The translations under genes were made by a program, and so were the position numbers. 64,000 bases of DNA from Lepas anatifera (lineage: Eukaryota; Arthropoda; Thecostraca; Lepadidae): positions 744,001-808,000 of the forward strand of contig JAOTON010001031.1 in the NCBI GenBank assembly GCA_034440635.1. Direction: 5' to 3'. This document shows positions 44,528 through 55,575 of the stretch, piece by piece (positions within the stretch are counted from its first letter, which is position 1; every line of letters starts with the position of its first letter). Below the pieces are notes generated by a model. The model saw nothing but the letters and a program-made list of their open reading frames with translations. It was not told the origin of the DNA and did not search any database.

Positions 44528-46598
44528 ATAGTGGGCCAAAATGAATATTTATCAATTAAACATACAATTTGCTTTCTGGCAACTTCATGAAACTAATTAA
44601 TACATAACAGAAACATTAAATACATTGCCCATATTTGATGGGATTAGTGCCTAACTCACTACACTCACCACACAAAACCTCAATAAGCATTGGCGGCTAG
44701 CAGCGATGGATGACAAAAATTCAAATTGTTTCATTAAGTTTTCACGCATACATTTTTTTACCTCTAAGCAAGTCTCAATTGACCACATCAAAGGCTCAAA
44801 ATATTTTACGTACAGAAAACCGACGATATGTTGATCCACGAGACCGGAGCGGCGACAATCTCCTCGTCCGTAAAACCACCAAAAACTTTCTTCATGCCTC
44901 AAAAGAGGCTCTTCTGGATCGCGCTACCCGTATCTTTTTATTGTATCATTTTCGCTCCAATACAATCATGCAATAACGAACAATTATTAATTATGATCTT
45001 TAGGGTAGTCGGTCCTGACCGCAGCGCTAATTAGTGTTATAGAATTTGTGTTCATATCTCCGCGTTTGCCGAGGCATTTTCAAATGGTGAATATCGATAA
45101 CTCATCGAAAGCCGTGATGGCATCACATTGATGTAAGATAAGCCCACGTGACCAAATCCCATAAGGACTGGGCTTCTGATTGGTTGATGGTATTTCTTTA
45201 AAGTCCTATATTGCTTATTCAGAAACGTTTTGGAAAGTTATTTTTATAAGATATTTTTATGTTTTAGGTTTTAGCTACTGAACTGCTTTAAAGGAAATGT
45301 TTGACATTCTTTTATATAGCAATTGATAGCCATAGCCCAGTCTACGTCATTTTATGGATACCATAAGGACTCAGTAAAGCCGTCTACAAATGTTGACTTT
45401 GAGGCCAATTTTTAGGCATTTGAGCCTGAATTTGCAAAAATGACAATATGACTTCTGAAACAACTTTTTGCAACCTATTGATCTATCCAGTAAAAATTTT
45501 TGTGACAATGTCCCTTTAACCAAAACTGAAAACGCTAAGAAAACTAAGTAATATAAGCGCCAGATAGAGGGTACCAAAAATATTGTTTTGCACAACCTTG
45601 AAATGGGTCAAAATAGAAACTAAAAGCTTCAATTAGCTGCTTTTTAAAAGTACTTTCTTGATTTGTCATGGTTTGAGGACATCCCCTGGTAGATAATATG
45701 AACACCGACGACACAACACTGTACCTACTGTTCTCTGTATATGGAAAGTAAAACTCAGTCCTATCTATTCCCGACATATTAAGTCTCTCACAAACCACTA
45801 CTCTTTAAATTATGTTCATTATCATTTACTTATTTAGCGCCCACTGCCTGTACACAACATAGCACTGCACTCCCTGCACCCCACGCGCGCCACGCCAATC
45901 ACAAAACCATCATTGTGCACCACAATATATTGGCTTTGCTTTGTAGCCTGAGGTCAACGTATGCAGATTTTCTCAGGTTTTTTAAGTGACGTTACTTTTA
46001 AACTGCTGCTTAAACTTTTCACGTGACTACTTAAACTGCTCGTTATTCAACTGCCCTGATCGTCACCTTTTGACCTATCGGAGCTAAGGTACACGTAATG
46101 TCTTCAGTGCGCACTCTATGGTACTTACCACAGCTTTATCGGGATGACAACGCGAGCGTTCATTGTTCTTGTTTTTTATTGAGGTAGTGCACGGGTTCGG
46201 TTCGACGCGGCTTAGTATGTATTTCTAAGCTTAATTTGTCACAGGATTTTTCAGAATGTACTGGGGCAGGAATTGCCACCCAAAATGTCAAATGTTAAAA
46301 TATTGAGTCCTGTTCTTTGTGTTTGAAACCTCGCTCATTGCCTCAATTATGACTTAACTCATGAAAGACATACCTTCAAAATGAAAATCCTTCAGGCCCT
46401 TCATCTCATTCATATCTTCGCATTTAGCACCTATCTTCATTCCTATGCAGACATAATTTATGTCATTGATTAATACATTGCAATTGACATTTTACTGAAA
46501 GAAATGTGCAGTTATTGAATAGTTAATACCATGAATAAATGTATTGGAGTTTGTGTAATATTAAAGGAACTGTGCATTTTTTGTGTACACACGTGGTC
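44528..46598. other. No gene recognised
   Basis: Two kilobases of AT-rich sequence without a supported gene. Frames at 44651-44976, 45371-45595 and 45544-45798 lack motifs I can recognise. Confidence 0.5.
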
Positions 46599-46599
46599 A

Positions 46600-46800
46600 C
46601 AATTCTGAGTCGGAGTCGACTCTGACTCAATGTTTATTTGAGTCAGAGTTGAGTCGACTCACTTCTGAATTTTGGTTGAGTCGAGTCGGCTCACCATTTT
46701 CAACTTAGCAAGTCGAGTCAGAATCAGAGTCAGCCTGTAAGCTGTGAGTCAGAGTCGAGTCGACTCAATGTTTTTGAGTCATCAACAAGTCTGTTCGAGT
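46600..46800. repeat. GAGTCGACTC-rich dispersed repeat, copy 2
   Basis: The order of GAGTC blocks and spacers (TGAGTCAGAGTTGAGTCGAC, AAGCTGTGAGTCAG) matches 32533-32725 in the same orientation. Confidence 0.8.
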
Positions 46801-47329
46801 CTATAGTGTTTTTCGGTATCAGGGTAGATGATGCAGCTTTTCAAGACTTTTAAAATTGACACACTTATTAGTAATATAGCAAACGGTGTATGTGACATAC
46901 ACGCCTATCTGACATTTCATGCGTAAGCAACATTAGACATTTAAAATGCTAAAATGACAATTTGATGCGGAGAAATAAGTAGTTCTGATCATGTAAACAA
47001 GGAGGGTCCAAGGCAAAGCACAAGATGCCCGAGGGGATTAACTGATAAGTATGTATATTTTAATGGCATGAACATCACTGTATTCATTTAGCATACGCTT
47101 TTCCCCTACCAGTTACCACATCCTTTCGATGTCGCTGCCACTAGGTCTCCAGGCAGCCAGAAGCCACTGTGCACGGTCGTCTAACCGTGATTGTCCGATT
47201 TTATATCTTTAGGCATATAGAAATCGGTTTGTATGCTATAATACTCCACTATTAATATCCCGGGTGACGTTGCCGTTCCTAGCTAGTTATTTTGTATTAT
47301 TATCATTACTTTCGCGGAATGGATCCGGA

Positions 47330-47657
47330 GGGGCGAAAACGCCCCCGGGGGCGCGTCATGGGACGGGGGGCGGTTATAAGTAGTATACTATTTGACCTAT
47401 AGGTCAGACCTGACTACTTGAATTTGGAGGTTTTTGACCTTTTTTGATCTTGGTTCCTGATATTGGCTTCCATAATACGCATTTCCCTCGCCCAGTGGCC
47501 GATTTGACCTTTATGACCTCGTTTGACCAGATGCTGACTAGTCAATGGAAGTTGGTCATGATTGGTTCACCGTACTAACCCCACGGGTTTTATGCCTCTG
47601 GTTTCTGATCTGGGCCTGGTACGACCCCTCAATGCGCTTTCGACCCTCCAGTGCGGT
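47330..47657 (-). mobile_element. Putative third relative of TTAA families A and B
   Basis: Read on the minus strand, TTAACACCGCACTGGAGGG is followed by TCGAAAGCGCATTGAGGGG. That is two related motifs behind a TTAA, as at the doubled right ends of families A and B. The far side has a GC-rich palindromic cap (CGCCCCCGGGGGCG, 47340-47353), and the interior is rich in TGACCT/AGGTCA (TGACCTATAGGTCA). The other terminus and its TTAA are not clear. Membership is inferred from layout, not from overall similarity. Confidence 0.5.
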
Positions 47658-47949
47658 GTTAAGCACTGAGGCCTGGCCGCCCTCGATCTAGAATTGGAGC
47701 CGTGCCGTGGGTGTAGTTGTGCCCTTTTATGTATTAAAACTTGTGAAAAGTTATGTAGCGTTGTAAGATCAAGGCATTCAAGTCTCAGCATTCGCATTAT
47801 ACCGAATTTGGTGGAATGGAGGCAGTGGGTGACTTCACCGGTAGTGCCAAGCATTGAAAGGGCGAATCCTAGCCAAAGAAATTCTTTTGTTGGTAGATGT
47901 TGATTTTTCAGGCCGAATTTCCGTACTGACCAAAACAATACAGCGTACA

Positions 47950-48500
47950 ATAATTTTGATACGAGGATGTGGGAAAGGACAATAATGAAACATCAACCAA
48001 CGTTAATTAAATTCTTTAGAGCGCCGACAATTTTTAAACGGCTAGGTTTTTGGTTGTTCAAAATATCTAAAATTGAATTATGAAATATTTATAGCATGGC
48101 ACACGTCAGTGTAAGCGGTGGCTGTGCAGCCTCTTAATAAGGCAGTAATGGGTTGTTGCGTCGAATTTAATGAGCGATGCCATACCGGCTGTAAACCGAT
48201 ATATTTTTGAGACTGTCCGGGCACCCGGGATGAAGTATCGAGTTAGTGTTAAAATACATTTTAACTTTTATTATTCATCTTTTTCAGTACTCAAAAGGAA
48301 TGTGTAATGGCTAAAACAAATATAATATAAGACCATCTCCTTTCATTTGGTGGTCATTATAATTTTCCTTCCTCAACTATCAATTTTCCTTTTCTAACTC
48401 AACCCATCCAACCTCCAATGATGTTCCAAAATCCACACTCCCGAGGAGAACAAATCCTAGGAATGTTCGGTTCGAGCAGTGAAAGTTTCCATTCAACAGG
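47950..48500. repeat. Dispersed repeat E, second locus
   Basis: AATAATGAAACATCAACCAA near 47980 parallels 23180. GAGGAGAACAAATCCTAGGA near 48440, read in reverse, parallels the GGATTTGTTCTCC stretch near 23340 (GAAACTTTCACT on the same strand). Element limits are unknown, and no coding region is seen. Confidence 0.4.
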
Positions 48501-48785
48501 AGCTTGAAAATCGGCTGACCCCCTCACATGTTCCGGCTGACGTGTTTCCCGATCACTCTGCAGCGGGCGTCTCAGGGAGCGCTAAACAAGTTCGCAGCGA
48601 AACATGGTGGCACCTATAGTGGTTTTCGGTGCACCTGCCAGGTACCAGGAGCCGCCTGCGCCCCTGGCGGGACTCAAATGAAACAAAGATGTCGTTGACA
48701 AAGAAAGCTGACAAAGAAGCTGCTTGGCAAAGAAATGGACAAACGCCGCAGCTGGGGCTGTTAAAGATTGTGCGAATGCATTGGC

Positions 48786-49024
48786 AGAGGCAGGGGGCAT
48801 TCCGGCCATGACACCTCTCAAAGCGCTGGAAGGGGGGCCAAACATCTTTTGGCCCCCACAGCCGGATACAATTTTTTTTAAAAGGTGTTTACCCCAGGTC
48901 TGTCGAGCTATTAAATCCTCGCTCCCCCCCTCCCCTCTCCCCCATGGGTGAGTGATCTTGCACTTGGAAAGTAAGCTTTTACTAGGTCTGTCGAGCACCC
49001 AAATCGCACGTCCCACCCAGGGGT
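48786..49024 (+). mobile_element. Family I hAT-type MITE, partial copy
   Basis: GGCAGGGGGCATTCCGGCCAT, read from 48792, then ACATCTTTTGGCCCCCA, then two ACTAGGTCTGTCGAGC-type motifs follow the order at 33455-33656. The right terminus is replaced by GGGGTGCAGCCAGAG, possibly the start of another element. Confidence 0.6.
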
Positions 49025-49850
49025 GCAGCCAGAGCTTTGGTATGGGGGGGGCACACCAACTTTGAGAGGCACCTCGGGGAAAAGGGCACTTTTTAACGTA
49101 ACCTAAAAAAAGTTACTATATCGTGGTTTATATCATTTTTTGGGCATCTTTGGTTCAATAAAAATGCAAATAAATCATTGACGGAGAAGGAAAACTGGAT
49201 TAAAACCAAAAAAAGAAACAATACCACAAAAATGTCATGGAAGTAGCAAAAACACGACTGTTTTGGATAGATTTAAGGACGAATCAGCCAACTCATGCAA
49301 GTACTTAACATCAGAGAAATCAGCGGAGCATGTGATATCTGTAACAATGTGCAGGTTAAGGCATATTGGAGTCGAAAATTCATTTGTTATGCCCACTAGT
49401 TTTGTCGTGACGAGTGAGCCCTTGCTGAACACTGATTAAGTTCCCTGCCTCCCACAATCGCCGTGGGACGGGGAGTGGCATAGTGTCTTTGGAAGAACAC
49501 ATTCTTGCTGCCGGAAAAATTTGGGAGATACATTTTGAACGCGTGTATTAAGTTCCATATTCTCAAGGATCGGTCCCAGTTAAGAGTAAATAAAAGGTGA
49601 GCAAGCCAGGGGTTTGGATGGGAATTGTTTGACAGGGCTGAAAATTGTGAAAACTAGTTCTTCATTTAAATTAATTAGTATAAATCCTTTTTTAGGGGAG
49701 TGTGCTCTGAGCTCAGGGGCACATTCCTTTTTATCATTCCTTCCCAGGATCCACCACTATAATAAGCAATTTATATAACCAGGGGTGCCTAGGTATCACA
49801 AGCCATTTTAGAGATTCCTCATTCCTCGTGAGCTCCGTTTTACAAGGGGA
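49025..49850. other. No gene recognised; possible element start at 49018
   Basis: CAGGGGTGCAGCCAGAGC resembles the ends of CAGTGGCG-type MITEs, but no matching right end was found. The rest is AT-rich and unannotated. Confidence 0.4.
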
Positions 49851-50031
49851 GTTTCCATTGTGTTCTTATTCCCCATCTATTCAAGACCAACTCTGGGGCC
49901 CCCAAGTATGGATCAGAAGTCTCCAGAGCAGCTTCCCCCATCCCCCTAGTTGTGCCTCCAGGGACTAGACTAGCTCAGTGATCCCGCCCCGAGATTATGG
50001 GAGTTGGCCTTGTGTTCTTATTATCTGTGTA
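49851..50031 (+). repeat. Start of the GATCAGCTC minisatellite array
   Basis: Degenerate units (GACCAACTCTGGGGCCCCCA, AGGGACTAGACTAGCTCAG) precede the family B insertion. AGGGACTAGACTAGCTCA recurs just after it, near 51121. Confidence 0.75.
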
Positions 50032-50035
50032 TTAA

Positions 50036-51057
50036 CCCTCGCCCCACCGGGGGCCATCGATGGCTCCCCTAAGGTTTTTCCGGAATAGCAGAAAAACGAC
50101 GAGGCGCAGCACCGCGGTTGAGGGCTCTACCTCTCACTGCATCATTTTCCCATCATCCCTGAAATTTTTTACCCCGGGTCACCCAAGGTCAGGTCACCAG
50201 ACGAGGTCAACCAAGGTCACCTCACTTCACCTTTAGAGCTCTGTAAGAGCTACATTTCAAAGTCGATCGATTTGAAACTTCCTACACTTCATGACCCCTC
50301 CAGGGTCTACAAGGTGTATATCCGGGATTTTTTGATTTCGTGCCCTGAGGTCAGGTCACGAGGCGACCTCTCCCATTGGAAAAGCATGGGAAAAGCTATT
50401 TCATGATATAAAAGCCACAAAAATGATTGCAAATACTCAGACAGCTCAGAACAACGTTTTTGGACACCCTTTCACGGATCCCAGGGGTCATATTTGCCCT
50501 TTGACTTTTCCAAGGTCATCCAAGGTCACCAGAGGTCAAAAACAGTATTTTGACAATAACTTTTGACCTAAATAAGCTAGAGCGGTGAAACAAACACCAT
50601 CGTGTTTGTCTTGTCACTGGCTTTCATTTGATATACGGCAAGGTCACTTTTTGACCTTTCGTGACCTCAGGTCATATTAGGTCACGAGGTGACCTTTGGC
50701 GGTCAAACCACTGGCGGGAGGTCTTTACGTTCCACATAGCGGAAAATGTACTGGCAATTTGCAATCAAATGTACTTTACCAGGCCTCAATAGCTCTAATG
50801 ACATAAGAGTTATGCCCAGTTTGCTTAACCATTGCATATTTGAGTGAAAATAGCCGATCTTGACCTAATTTGACCTCTGGAGGTCAAACCATTGACCTGA
50901 GCACTAAAACATGCGAATTAATTTCTTACTGAATTCACGCGAGCTTTCTATTGCACTTTGCAGATTTGCGCTAACGCCCATATTTTCGGAGTTAGAGGGG
51001 GGCATCGATGGCCCCCGGTGGGGCGAAGGTGGCGCCGGACCCCCGGTGGGGCGCGGG
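50036..51057 (+). mobile_element. Family B TTAA element, complete uninterrupted copy
   Basis: TTAA lies at 50032-50035 and 51058-51061, and the element is 1,022 bp. The left end is CCCTCGCCCCACCGGGGG then GGCCATCGATGGC. The right end has the doubled GGTGGGGCG motif separated by AAGGTGGCGCCGGA. The internal TTAA used as target at 13104 is present and empty near 50824. AGGTCA half-sites are dense, for example AGGTCACGAGGTGACCT. It lies in a different repeat array from the copies at 12-22 kb, so the family moves and does not only duplicate in place. Confidence 0.94.
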
Positions 51058-51734
51058 TTAAAGACCACCTCATGGACCCCTGATGTAGATCACGGCCACA
51101 GAGCAGCTCATGCTTCACCCAGGGACTAGACTAGCTCATTGACCCCAGAGATGAGGTCATCAAACTAGCTCAATGGGCCACAGATAGGCTAATGGGGCCT
51201 TAAACCAGTTCAAGAAGCCTCAGAACAGTTTAAGGCGCCAGATCACCTCAGGGGGCCTCAAGCCACCTTAAGGGGCTCTCACAAGTTCAGCGCCCAGACC
51301 AGCTCAGGGTACCCTCAGAACCTAGATCCGCTCTTGGGCCCCAAATCAGCTCTTAGGGCCCCAGATAAGTCCAGGGGCCTCAAGTCAGGTTAGGGGGCAA
51401 GATCAAGTCAGGGGCACTAATTCAGCTCAGGAATCCCTCACCAGCTCGAGGCCCAAGCAGTTCAAAAGCCCCAGAGCTGCTCAGGGGACACCAGATCGGC
51501 CCATAGGGCACCAGATCAGCCTCGGGGACACACAATCAGATCAGTGGTCCCCGACCAGCTCGGGGCCCAGATCAGCTCGTTAATACCAGATCAAGTTAGG
51601 AGGCACTTAATCAGCTCAGGAGCCCCATACCATCTCAGGGGCCCTAACCAACCCCTGTGGGCCCAGCTCAGCTCAGGGCCTGGGAGCTGCTCAGGAAATC
51701 ACGTAATCAACCCAGGAGGCCCGGGTCAGCTTAA

Positions 51735-52186
51735 AGGGAATCTGGCACCTTCATAACGTGATTTTAACTGAGATAGCTAAGTTGTAAAGCAAGTTTGGAA
51801 ACCCGGTACTCCATACATCATTTATCTTGGAACTCAATATTTCCGTAGAAAAAAGCTAAAACCTACCTGACACCAGCCCCCTCATCAGCCCCTCGCCGGA
51901 CGGCCATTGTTGTGAGCTGCCTGTGTGACGACATATGCTGACGTCACGATGAGCATCAGCCAATCGAAGCCATTGAAGCGTTTCAAGTATGGTAGTGGTT
52001 GCCAGATCATGACATCATCCACAGGCATATATTTATTTATTTTCCTAGAGGAGTATTTTTTAAAACAAGATATTGAGCTTATTGAACATTTTTTCAGAGA
52101 ACTCTTGAGTGGTTACATTATTTCTTGGCTAAAAGTACGCCTAATTACACTAAATTCCAGGATTCGACCAAGGTGCCACTTTCCCT
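51735..52186 (+). mobile_element. Family H TTAA element
   Basis: It is 452 bp with inverted termini AGGGAATCTGGCACCTT and AGGGAAAGTGGCACCTT. TTAA is duplicated at 51731-51734 and 52187-52190. The flanks join to CAGCTTAAAGGGCACCATAT, and exactly this unoccupied sequence is present at about 52666-52687 in the same array. Related AAAGGGAATGTGGCACC motifs occur inside the tRNA inverted-repeat unit at 24.6-25.1 kb. Its longest frame has no recognisable motif. Confidence 0.88.
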
Positions 52187-53227
52187 TTAAAGGGCACCAT
52201 ATTAGCCATGGGGCACCAGACAAGCTCAGAGGGAATAAGATGGGCTCAGCAAACACACTGATGACTTAGCAGGCACCAGATCGACTCAGGGGGCATTAGT
52301 TAAGTTCAGGAGGCAGTAGATATATTTGCTCAGGGTGAACCAGATCGATCAGTGCAGGGGGCAAGCTTAAGTCAGGGGCACTAAATTAGCTCAGGGATGC
52401 CTCACCAGCACGGGGCCCAATCAGCTCAAAAGCCCCAGAGCTGCTCAGGGGACACCAGATGCCCATAGGGCACCAGATCAGCTTCGGGGACAAACAATCA
52501 GATCAGTGGTCTCCGACCAGCTCGGGAATATCAGATCAAGTCAGGAGACACTTAACCAGCTCAGGAGTCCCATACCATCTCAGGGGCCCTCATCAGCCTC
52601 TGTGGGCCCATCTCAGCTCAGGGCTTTAGAGCTGCTCATGAAGTTACGTAAGGAGGCCTAGATCAGCTTAAAGGGCACCATATTAGCTCAGGGGCACCAG
52701 ACTAGCTCAGACGGCATCAGATGGGCTCAGGAGGCACCAGATCGATTCGCTCGGGGGCCAGATCAGCTCCCAGCCCCCCAGACAATGACAGGAGTCTAAA
52801 TCAGCTCAGGGAGCAGCATAACAGCTCAGGGGACACAATGTGGGCTCAGGGCCCACCAAACCAGCTCAGGGGGCACCAGGCCATCTAAGAGGACATCAAT
52901 AATCAGCTGAGGGGGCACCTAATTAGCCGAAGAGGCACCATATTGACTTCGGAGACAGTAGATCAACTTGGGGAGGCATGAGGTCAGCTCAGGGGCCCGA
53001 ATCAGCTCAAGGGGCACTAAATCAGCTACTAGGGCACCAAGCAAGCTCGGAGGCATTAGACTAACTCAGAGGGCATTATATAGGTTCAGGAGGCACAATT
53101 ATTTGCTTTGTGGGGCACTCGATTGACTCAGGGGCACTAGATCAGCTTAGAGGGCAAGTAATCAGCTCAAGGGGCCAAGACCAGCTGAGAGGTCACGAGA
53201 TGAGCTCAAGGAGCACCAGATTAGCTT

Positions 53228-54860
53228 CACCCGTACGAATATTGGCGATGATGAGGCATTAGGTGGACACATACTAGGTGCCCATACTCTTCCCGGGTGC
53301 TTGGAAAGGCGACATAATGCCCGAGCTGACCGAAAAAGGTATTAAGTTGTCCAACAATAGTTTCAATCGCTACATGCGGTCCAGTTACATCTAGGTTCAA
53401 CGGCGTAGGGCACTAAATTTCGAACGGCACGGCCCAAAGGGGGTACACCACCTGGAAATCAAAAGGGCACCCGGCACCGATAGGGGCACGTGCCCCTGTG
53501 CCCCATAGACAGTAGATAAACTCCGGGAGGCATTAAATAAGTTCAGGGGGCCCGGATCAGCCCAAGGGGCACTAAAACAGCTAATAGGTCACCAGGCAAG
53601 CTCGGAGGCATCAGACTAACTCAGAGAGCATTATATAGGTTCAGAAGGCACAATTATTTCCTCGGGGGGGCACCAGATTGACTACGAGAGCATCAGATCA
53701 GCTCAGAAGGCACATGATCAGCTCCAGAGGGCACCAGATGAGCTCCACCCGTACGATTATTGGCGACGATGAGGCATTATCTGGAAACGGATTACGTGCC
53801 TATACTCTTCCCGGGTGCTTGGAAAGGCGACAGAATCCTTTAGTTGACCAAAAAGGTACTTAATTGTCAAATAATAGTTGAAATCACTAAATGCGGTCTA
53901 GTTCCATCCAGCATAGGCGGATCCAGGGGGGGGCAGGGGCACGTGCCCCCCGATCGACCCTCGGCGCCCCCTGAAAGGTCGATGGAGCCCACCTGAAATG
54001 TTGCTTCCCACCCCCCTCAGGATGCGAAAGTCGGCGCCCACCGATGGGATTTGGCGCCCACCTGATAGCTTTTGCCGGTCACAAGTGGCGCCCCCTGGTC
54101 CGGATGGCGCCCCCCCGGGAAGGTGCCCCCCCCATCGGCAATCCTGGATCCGCCTGTGCCATCTAGGTTCAACAGCGTAGGGCACTAAATTTCGCGCGGC
54201 ATGGCCCAAAGGGGGTACACCACCTGGCAATAAAAAGGGCACCCGGCAGCGATGAGAGCACGTGCCCCCTGTGCCCCTGGGTGCGGCCCTGGACAGTAGA
54301 TAAAGTACGGGAGGCATTAAATAAGTTCAGAGGGTCCGGATCAGCTCAAGGGGCACTAAAACATCTAATAGGGCACCAGTCAAGCTTGGAGGCATCAGAC
54401 TAAGTCAGAGAGCATTATATAGGTTCAGAAGGCACAATTATTTTCTCAGGGGGCACTAGATTGACTACGAGGGCATCAGATCAGATCAGAGGGCACGTGA
54501 TCAGCTCCAGGGGCCAAGACCAGTGCTCAGGGGGCACCAGATGAGCTCAAGGGGTACCAGATTAGGTCTGCCCGTACGATTATTGGCGACGACGAGGCAT
54601 TATCTGGAAACGGATTATGTGCCTATACTCTTCCCGGATGCTTGGAAAGGCGACAGAATTGCCTAACTGACCAAAAAAGGCACTTAATTGTCAAACAATA
54701 GCTTAAATCGCTAAATGCAGTCTAGTTCCATCTAGGCTCAACGGCGTAGGGCACTAAATTTCGAGCGGCACGGCCCAAAGAGGGTACACCACCTGGCAAT
54801 CAAAAAGGGCACCCCGGCACCGATGGGGGCACGTGCCCCCTGTGCCCCCCCTGACTGCGC
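53228..54860 (+). repeat. Higher-order unit, three copies
   Basis: A non-satellite cassette begins CCCGTACGAATATTGGCG (53230) or CCCGTACGATTATTGGCG (53749, 54573). It continues with ACTCTTCCCGGGTGCTTGGA, TTCAACGGCGTAGGGCACTA and GGGGGTACACCACCTGG, and ends near GGGGCACGTGCCCC. The cassettes are joined by satellite units to make a repeat of about 0.5-0.8 kb. The middle copy carries the family K insertion. No gene is seen in it. Confidence 0.85.
53912..54158 (+). mobile_element. Family K hAT-type MITE in the middle cassette
   Basis: It is 247 bp with CATAGGCGGATCCAGG and, inverted, CACAGGCGGATCCAGG. The flanks CCATCCAG (53904-53911) and CCATCTAG (54159-54166) differ at one base. The sister cassettes show the unoccupied CATCTAGG at 53388-53395 and 54728-54735. 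A CACGTGCCCC motif lies near the left end, as in the other copies. Confidence 0.9.
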
Positions 54861-54867
54861 CCCTGGT

Positions 54868-55452
54868 CCCACCCCCTCCCCCAGGAGGAGAGGCAGACAT
54901 GCGTTTGCTCCCCCAAAACTCGGATCTGCGTCCGCCCCTGGGGGTGGGGGCGGGAGGGTGAAAGCACAGGGGGCTTATTCCCTATGCAAGGGAAAAGTCG
55001 TTTCTTTCATATCAGTGTGGGTAAATCTAGAATATTTGCAGAGGTAAACCAGCAGTGTTCCCGCGATCGAAAAATAGTGGTCCACTATCGCTATTCCGCC
55101 ATCGAGAATTTGGTGGTCCGTGATCGCGAGTTCGCTATCGCGAAATATTTCTTTAAAATATTCCCAGATTTTTTATACCGCGATCGGCCATCGATTGGGA
55201 AATTGTTACATCCGAGCAGTAAAGCATTATCCCATGAACTAGTTAACCTGTCACTGACTGAGGGGTCGGATAAATATTGGGAACGGAGTCTGAGACGGGG
55301 CAGAGGGGGTCTTTGAAACCCCCTTCCGCTGAACTCGGCTTCTAGGGTTTTGCCTTTTTTAGTGTAATTTCTTTAAAAATCTTACCGGAGCGATTTTTTC
55401 AGACACTCCTTCCAAAAACCTAGTTATTGCGGCAATTCCAATGATGCAAATA
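54868..55452. other. Family I fragment (to about 54945), then unassigned sequence
   Basis: AGGAGGAGAGGCAGACATGC to TCTGCGTCCGCCCCTGG matches the right end of family I. The rest holds a small block of CGATCGC-type units (about 55060-55150: TATCGCTATTCCGCCATCGA) and no recognisable gene. Confidence 0.5.
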
Positions 55453-55575
55453 CCGGTGGCGGAACGGGGGGAGCACTGGGGCATGGTGCACCCTCTTAAA
55501 TAAGATATTTTAACACCAGCCCTGTGGCGTTGACTGGAAATAAATGGATTGAAAAGCCCATGGTGCCCCCTTTAA

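Larger units (their letters stand above)
51062..54570 (+). repeat. CAGATCAGCTCAGGGGGCAC minisatellite array
   Basis: About 3.5 kb of irregular ~18-22-bp units carrying AGATCAGCTCAGG and GGGGCACCAG. It contains longer duplications: a stretch near 51410-51670 recurs near 52375-52620 (CAGATCAGTGGTC and CATCTCAGGGGCCCT). It is interrupted by family H (51735-52186) and by three copies of a longer unit (see 53228). The unit aligns loosely with array J at 29560-30975, so the two may share an origin. Confidence 0.9.

Noticed and set aside
44651..44976. Possible transposase fragment on either strand
   Set aside because: No catalytic or structural motif could be identified. Codon content looks random.
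47567..47950. 127-codon minus-strand frame as a possible gene
   Set aside because: It has no recognisable motif, and its second half runs across the putative TTAA element end, so it mixes two sequence types.
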